A stretch of DNA of 8,431 nt from Roseiflexaceae bacterium UBA965 (GTDB lineage: Bacteria > Chloroflexota > Chloroflexia > Chloroflexales > Roseiflexaceae), in contig DBCF01000224.1 of NCBI GenBank assembly GCA_002292925.1, forward strand, positions 1-8,431, in the 5' to 3' direction. This document shows positions 4,449 to 8,431 of the stretch, piece by piece. The notes under the pieces are model-generated. The model saw nothing but the letters and a program-made list of their open reading frames with translations. It did not search any database and was not told where the DNA came from. Position numbers and translations under genes: made by a program. The first letter of the stretch is position 1, and each line of letters opens with the position of its first letter.

Positions 4449-6986
4449 TTAATGACTCAACACGGCTTTGGTGAGCAGTTGGTTGCTGAGGGTGACATGG
4501 GCATTACGAGGGAGCCATTGACCATCGCTGGTTTGCATCAGCGACTTCATGCTAAAGCGCACATCGGGCGCACTGAGCCCTTTGGATTGGAAGTAGGGGT
4601 TGGTGGTGGCCATAATCGACAACGGTGAGGCGCTGTCGTTGGGCAAGTATTTCTGCAAAATCTCTTTGGCGCGGCGGAGCATATCAGGCGACACATCGGT
4701 TTCGCGCAGACTCATACGCCGCACCATTTTGGGGACCCGTGCCACCGTGAGCAGTTTCAGACTGCCACTATGCGAGGTGTGTCGAATCGCCGGTTGCAAT
4801 TGCGCCCCTTTGACGGCGGCCCAGGGATCACCGAGCAGGATGAATTCAATCAAGGTTTTCATGTCGACATCATCCAAAAATCCTTGGCGATCATACATGA
4901 CTTGGGCAAACTCGAGGCGGGCAAAGTGCAAGGCCATTCCGATGGGCATGCCATCGGCGAGGTAGCGCGTCATCCGTTCGAACAACAAATCGGCGCCCAA
5001 CAGGGGGGCAGCGGCACTGCCATAGGCATTGACCGTCGAGCCCACAAAAGCCAAGGCTCCTTCGGACAAGGCTTTGAGTGGTACCGAATTATGAATGGTA
5101 CGCCCTGCCAACTCGGCGCCATAACAGGCTTCACTAATGATAATTGCACCTGCGACGACATTACGGGTCAAGTGACTCGGGCTGATGGCAATGGGCAAGG
5201 CACTCGCGGCTCCCCAGCCACTCGCCGACTGCCCATAGAAGTGGGGCATACCCGCCGCGCCATGCAGGTTAATATAGACCACTTCGCGGCCAGCCAACAT
5301 GCGGGCCGAAAGGTTTTGGGCGGTGAGTGGGGGCGAAGTAAAGAGTTTGGCATCGGCGTGCAAGTTCCGCAATACCTGTTGCGACGGTTCACGCCAGGCA
5401 TCGGCGGCCACGCCGACGGCGAGGCGCTGAGCCGGCGTACTGCGGATCCGCAACAATGTCGCCAAATCAAAGCCGGCTTGGCCTTGATGCTGGGCATTGG
5501 CATGATAATCCGCCATTGATTCGAGCATACCGATGAGTAATTGCGGGTCATCGCTATCACCCTCGGGCAAGCGCGCCACAATCCGTTGCGGCAACAAATA
5601 GCCGGCATCGTCACAAGCATAAGGGTTATCAGACAAAATCTGCGGTTCATCGTCAGGGATGGGGTTTTGCAGGCGATGGAACGGAATACATTGGTCGCCG
5701 CCAATCAACACCAGTGTGGAGAGTTCAAATCCACGATATTGGAGCTGGGCAGCCATTTCGCGCACCGTATCACGAATCGCCATGGCATCAGGAGCCATCG
5801 GTGCCGGAGGGGGAATGTCGAGGACGGCAAGCCCACCTGGTGCATCAATATACCCGGCCACCACCAACATCCCGCGTTGGCGCAACACACGACACAAACG
5901 CTGAATGCGCATATCGATGGCGTGCCAGCCGTCGTTGCCAAAGCGGCGCACCAAGGCAGTGCGATGCCCCAACAGCACATGGGCTTGACCATCATCGACT
6001 GTAGCTGGAATGACCGGACGGGATTGGGGGTGCGGTTGATCGTGGGGCGGTGGGGCAGTCACGGTAGGGGCAACTGCGATTGGATCAAGCGTATGTGCCA
6101 GCACCGGTGCTTTGGTGGTCGCCAGTAAATACTCAGCCAAGGCATGCATATCTTGATCCCACCCAATCATCGGTTGGGCGGTCAGTGGCCACGGTACGGC
6201 ATGGGGCGCAAAAAAGGCTCGTTGGTAGCTACCATCGGGATCCATCGCAGTGATTTGGTCACGCGTGACCGCAACGACATCATCAGCAGTACTCAAACGG
6301 GCGCGCAAACAGAGCACGGGGAACTCGGGTTCGAGGACAAAGTCATGATGCGAAAGCAAGCGTTGGGCTTCTTCGATCCGATTACTTTGCCGCAAGGCTT
6401 CGATATAACCCCACTGCAAATCGTTGCGGGGCGGTGATGTGCGTAGCGTATTGCCTAATTCCACCACGGCCATTTCGGCCATACCACGACGCAAATAAAT
6501 CATCCCGAGGGCTTGAGGGACGGCGGTGGCCGCATCGGAGGGCAGACCTTGGTCATTGAGGGGGGCATTACAGACGGCGCGGCGGGTAGCAGCAGCCGCA
6601 GCTGGAGCTTGGCCACATGCCATCAAGGCACTCGCCAGCCCATGCCACGCCGTTGCATCCATGGCATTGCGGGTAATCACCAACCGGAAGTGGCTCATCG
6701 CCAGACCAGGCTTGTCACCCACCAGCAACGCATTACCCATTAATATACTCGGGATCAAGGCTTCGGGACACCGGCGCATCAAGGCCTGGGCGCCCCGCCA
6801 CGCCGTATGAAAATCACCGTTGGCGATAGCTAATTCACAGGCCCGGCGCACATGATCAAAAGACAACAGGTCAGGGAGGCGCGTGTCAGGGGTGCGCGCA
6901 TCGTCGTTGGCAACCGACGAGCGGAGCGATATATCAAGTGCGGGAATGGGTTGGGCATACCCAGCATCATGTTTGCGCATTTCCAT
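4449..6986 (-). CDS. TPR plus gingipain-like (C25, caspase-fold) cysteine peptidase
   Basis: This is an 845-residue two-part protein. Residues about 45-215 contain roughly five degenerate TPR helices (for example GDFHTAWRGAQALMRRCPEA and GMIYLRRGMAEMAVVELGN), a likely protein-binding scaffold. A Pro/His-rich linker spans about 300-328. Residues about 335-730 resemble peptidase C25 (gingipain) of clan CD, the caspase-like fold. Seen are STLVLIGGDQCIPFHR (423-438), SDNPYACDDAGYLLPQRIVARLP (452-474), the His motif NLHGAAG (H575), the Cys motif SEACYGAEL (C621), AFVGSTVNAYG (646-656) and LLGDPW (717-722). The His/Cys dyad is intact, so activity is expected. A tail of about 115 residues follows. 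Unlike secreted gingipains there is no signal peptide, so it is probably intracellular. ATG 6986 has AGAGGAG 7 bases upstream. A CHAT domain, also clan CD, is the main alternative. Confidence 0.82.
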   Translation of the reverse strand: MEMRKHDAGYAQPIPALDISLRSSVANDDARTPDTRLPDLLSFDHVRRACELAIANGDFHTAWRGAQALMRRCPEALIPSILMGNALLVGDKPGLAMSHFRLVITRNAMDATAWHGLASALMACGQAPAAAAATRRAVCNAPLNDQGLPSDAATAVPQALGMIYLRRGMAEMAVVELGNTLRTSPPRNDLQWGYIEALRQSNRIEEAQRLLSHHDFVLEPEFPVLCLRARLSTADDVVAVTRDQITAMDPDGSYQRAFFAPHAVPWPLTAQPMIGWDQDMHALAEYLLATTKAPVLAHTLDPIAVAPTVTAPPPHDQPHPQSRPVIPATVDDGQAHVLLGHRTALVRRFGNDGWHAIDMRIQRLCRVLRQRGMLVVAGYIDAPGGLAVLDIPPPAPMAPDAMAIRDTVREMAAQLQYRGFELSTLVLIGGDQCIPFHRLQNPIPDDEPQILSDNPYACDDAGYLLPQRIVARLPEGDSDDPQLLIGMLESMADYHANAQHQGQAGFDLATLLRIRSTPAQRLAVGVAADAWREPSQQVLRNLHADAKLFTSPPLTAQNLSARMLAGREVVYINLHGAAGMPHFYGQSASGWGAASALPIAISPSHLTRNVVAGAIIISEACYGAELAGRTIHNSVPLKALSEGALAFVGSTVNAYGSAAAPLLGADLLFERMTRYLADGMPIGMALHFARLEFAQVMYDRQGFLDDVDMKTLIEFILLGDPWAAVKGAQLQPAIRHTSHSGSLKLLTVARVPKMVRRMSLRETDVSPDMLRRAKEILQKYLPNDSASPLSIMATTNPYFQSKGLSAPDVRFSMKSLMQTSDGQWLPRNAHVTLSNQLLTKAVLSH

Positions 6987-6992
6987 TTGATC

Positions 6993-7000
6993 GCTCCTCT
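6993..7000 (-). promoter_or_regulatory. Strong ribosome binding site of the peptidase gene
   Basis: On the minus strand AGAGGAGC ends 6 bases before the ATG at 6986, in the 20-base gap after the TPR gene's stop. It decides the start against the second ATG two codons later and supports co-transcription with separate, efficient initiation. Confidence 0.7.
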
Positions 7001-7006
7001 ATGCGA

Positions 7007-8431
7007 TTAATCGACGTCACGGCGGCGGTTAAACACCGACAACGGTGCGACCATCGTTAATTCGTGCTGGGCTTCTTTGAGGTCAGGACTTAGCTTGACC
7101 GCGCGCCGCAAGGCTGCGACTGCTTTTTGGGTTTCGCCTTTTTGGCGATAAATCCGCCCAATCAACAGATACGCGCGTGCAATCCCATCATCAATATTTA
7201 TTGCGCGTTGCAATGCAGTAAATGCATCATCAATCATCGCCACTTTCATGGCTAATTCGGCAAAGCGCACCAATAATGCGGCATCAGAAGGCAGATACTT
7301 GAGCATTTTGCGGAGCGTTTGCTGACACTCATCTTTTTGGTTAAGGGCATACAGCGTCTCAGCCAAATCGACTTGATATACAACGACATTGGGGTTGATG
7401 GTCACGGCCATCCGTAGATGCTCAAGTGCATCAACAAAACTCCGAGCATTGTTGGCAATCGTCGCCAACCCCACATAGGCCTCGACGCATTTGGCGTCAT
7501 GGCGCAATGCTTGATGAAAATCGTTTTGAGCATCGGTAGCGCGCCCTAGCTTGACTTTAGTTTGGGCCACACGACACCACGAAAGGGCATAAGTCATGTC
7601 ATTGGCCAATGCTTGTTGATAAAATTCGAGGGCGGTATCGTACAGTTGTTGTTCAAAGTTGACGTCACCCATTGCCAAAAACATTTCGGCTTCGTTGGTG
7701 AATTTGTGGGCGTGCCGCTTGACCACTTCGGTATCAGCCACAACAGGCGGCGTCTCTTTGGTTTTGACTTGTTGCTTGGCTTCCATTTTGGTCACGGCAC
7801 GATAATAGGCCGCTTTGTCACCATCGAGCAAAATCGCTTTGTTGTAGGCCGCGCGGGCCATGTCTTGGTCACCCCGTTGCTCGTAGAGTTGTCCCAACTC
7901 AAAATACCAAGCGCCGTTTTGGGGGTCACGCAACAAGGCTTGTTCGAGATTGGTAATCGCGTCATTAATGCGCCCTTGCAACACCAACAACCGCGACAAG
8001 GCATAGAGCGGCGCCGTACTTTCGGGGTCAAGGCTGGTGGCACTGAGATAGGCACTGCGGGCATTGTCAAACATCCCCATTTGGGCACAGACATCGCCAA
8101 GCAACATATGCCACGCAATCACGTCGTTTTTGAGGGTAATCGCGACCATGACAGCGGCCCGGGCATCACCATTGCGGTGGGTTTCCATATACAATTTCGC
8201 CAACTGGTAATGGTTATCGGGATTGGCAGAATCATAGCGGGTGGCGCGTTGTGCTGCGCCAATTGCCCGGTCGATCCGTTGGTCTGCTTTATAGACATCG
8301 CGGAGCAAAGCGTTAATCGTGCCACTACTTGGGATTAAGTCGTTGGCCAATTCGAGGGCGATGATGGCTTCTTTGAGGCGGCCATGGGCAAACAAAACCA
8401 CACCGTACCACTGCTGCACCATCGCATTGCC
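7007..8431 (-). CDS. TPR-repeat protein, 5'-partial
   Basis: The frame stays open to the window edge, so the start is probably outside. The first ATG inside (8422) falls within a TPR unit preceded by Gly-Asn-Ala codons. The visible 474 residues are almost entirely TPR. Counting from that ATG there are about six repeats at 1-201 (for example WYFELGQLYEQRGDQDMARA), a charged non-repeat linker at about 213-238 (KMEAKQQVKTKETPPVVADT region), then six more at about 242-447 and a basic tail ending NRRRDVD. The spacing of about 34 residues and the typical A/G/P/Y positions are clear. No enzyme domain, signal peptide or membrane span is seen in the visible part. TPR arrays bind peptides or other TPR proteins. 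Being 20 bases upstream of the TPR-peptidase gene, it is a likely scaffold, sensor or substrate adaptor for it; that is inference. Confidence 0.88.
   Translation of the reverse strand, partial: GNAMVQQWYGVVLFAHGRLKEAIIALELANDLIPSSGTINALLRDVYKADQRIDRAIGAAQRATRYDSANPDNHYQLAKLYMETHRNGDARAAVMVAITLKNDVIAWHMLLGDVCAQMGMFDNARSAYLSATSLDPESTAPLYALSRLLVLQGRINDAITNLEQALLRDPQNGAWYFELGQLYEQRGDQDMARAAYNKAILLDGDKAAYYRAVTKMEAKQQVKTKETPPVVADTEVVKRHAHKFTNEAEMFLAMGDVNFEQQLYDTALEFYQQALANDMTYALSWCRVAQTKVKLGRATDAQNDFHQALRHDAKCVEAYVGLATIANNARSFVDALEHLRMAVTINPNVVVYQVDLAETLYALNQKDECQQTLRKMLKYLPSDAALLVRFAELAMKVAMIDDAFTALQRAINIDDGIARAYLLIGRIYRQKGETQKAVAALRRAVKLSPDLKEAQHELTMVAPLSVFNRRRDVD

Noticed and set aside
4770..5519. 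249-codon plus-strand frame opposite the peptidase domain
   Set aside because: It lies opposite the conserved His/Cys region of the peptidase; the composition is Gly/Gln/His-rich without a recognisable domain, typical of an antisense shadow.
7562..8338. 258-codon plus-strand frame opposite the TPR gene
   Set aside because: It is a shadow of the TPR gene: the minus strand encodes clear repeats with typical TPR spacing, while this frame has no family features and no ribosome binding site.
4449..8431. A type III-E CRISPR or gasdermin defence locus around the TPR/caspase-fold pair
   Set aside because: No repeat-spacer array, Cas protein or gasdermin-like gene is visible in the window, so only the general TPR plus caspase-fold theme is retained.

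Overview
The window looks like chromosomal DNA from a free-living bacterium. The best guess is a member of the Chloroflexota (class Chloroflexia). This rests on the style of the ECF sigma/anti-sigma pair, the GT4 glycosyltransferase with a 'SPINPVPSGISDYS' N-terminus, and the mix of TPR and caspase-fold proteins. It is an inference from protein character, not from a marker gene. No rRNA, tRNA, CRISPR array, transposase or phage gene is visible. Coding density is high and gene junctions are tight.

Left block (about 101-2785, all minus strand): a compact five-gene operon. Transcription order is a 44-residue single-pass membrane protein (2785-2651), a calcineurin-like metallophosphoesterase (2654-1845), an ECF sigma factor (1821 or 1836 to 1216), a two-span anti-sigma factor (1207-653) and a DedA/VTT-type membrane protein (652-101). 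The junctions are an ATGA overlap, an 8- or 23-bp gap, an 8-bp gap with the ribosome binding site overlapping the sigma stop codon, and a stop codon directly abutting a start codon. The arrangement suggests a membrane- or envelope-responsive regulon controlled by the sigma/anti-sigma pair, with the phosphoesterase, microprotein and VTT protein co-expressed.

Middle (2786-4448): a short divergent promoter region of about 145 bp with a 13-bp palindrome (TTTTTGACAAAAA). It is followed by one plus-strand GT4 glycosyltransferase (2931-4316) and then a strong hairpin (4365-4396) between convergent genes.

Right block (4449-8431, minus strand): a pair of genes. The upstream one, cut by the window edge, encodes a nearly pure TPR-repeat protein. 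Twenty bases after it, with a strong ribosome binding site, comes an 845-residue protein. That protein has N-terminal TPR-like repeats, a Pro/His-rich linker and a C-terminal gingipain-like (peptidase C25, clan CD, caspase-fold) domain with a visible His/Cys dyad. No signal peptide is seen, so it appears to be an intracellular caspase-fold protease with a TPR partner. This is the most intriguing system in the window; its function is unknown.
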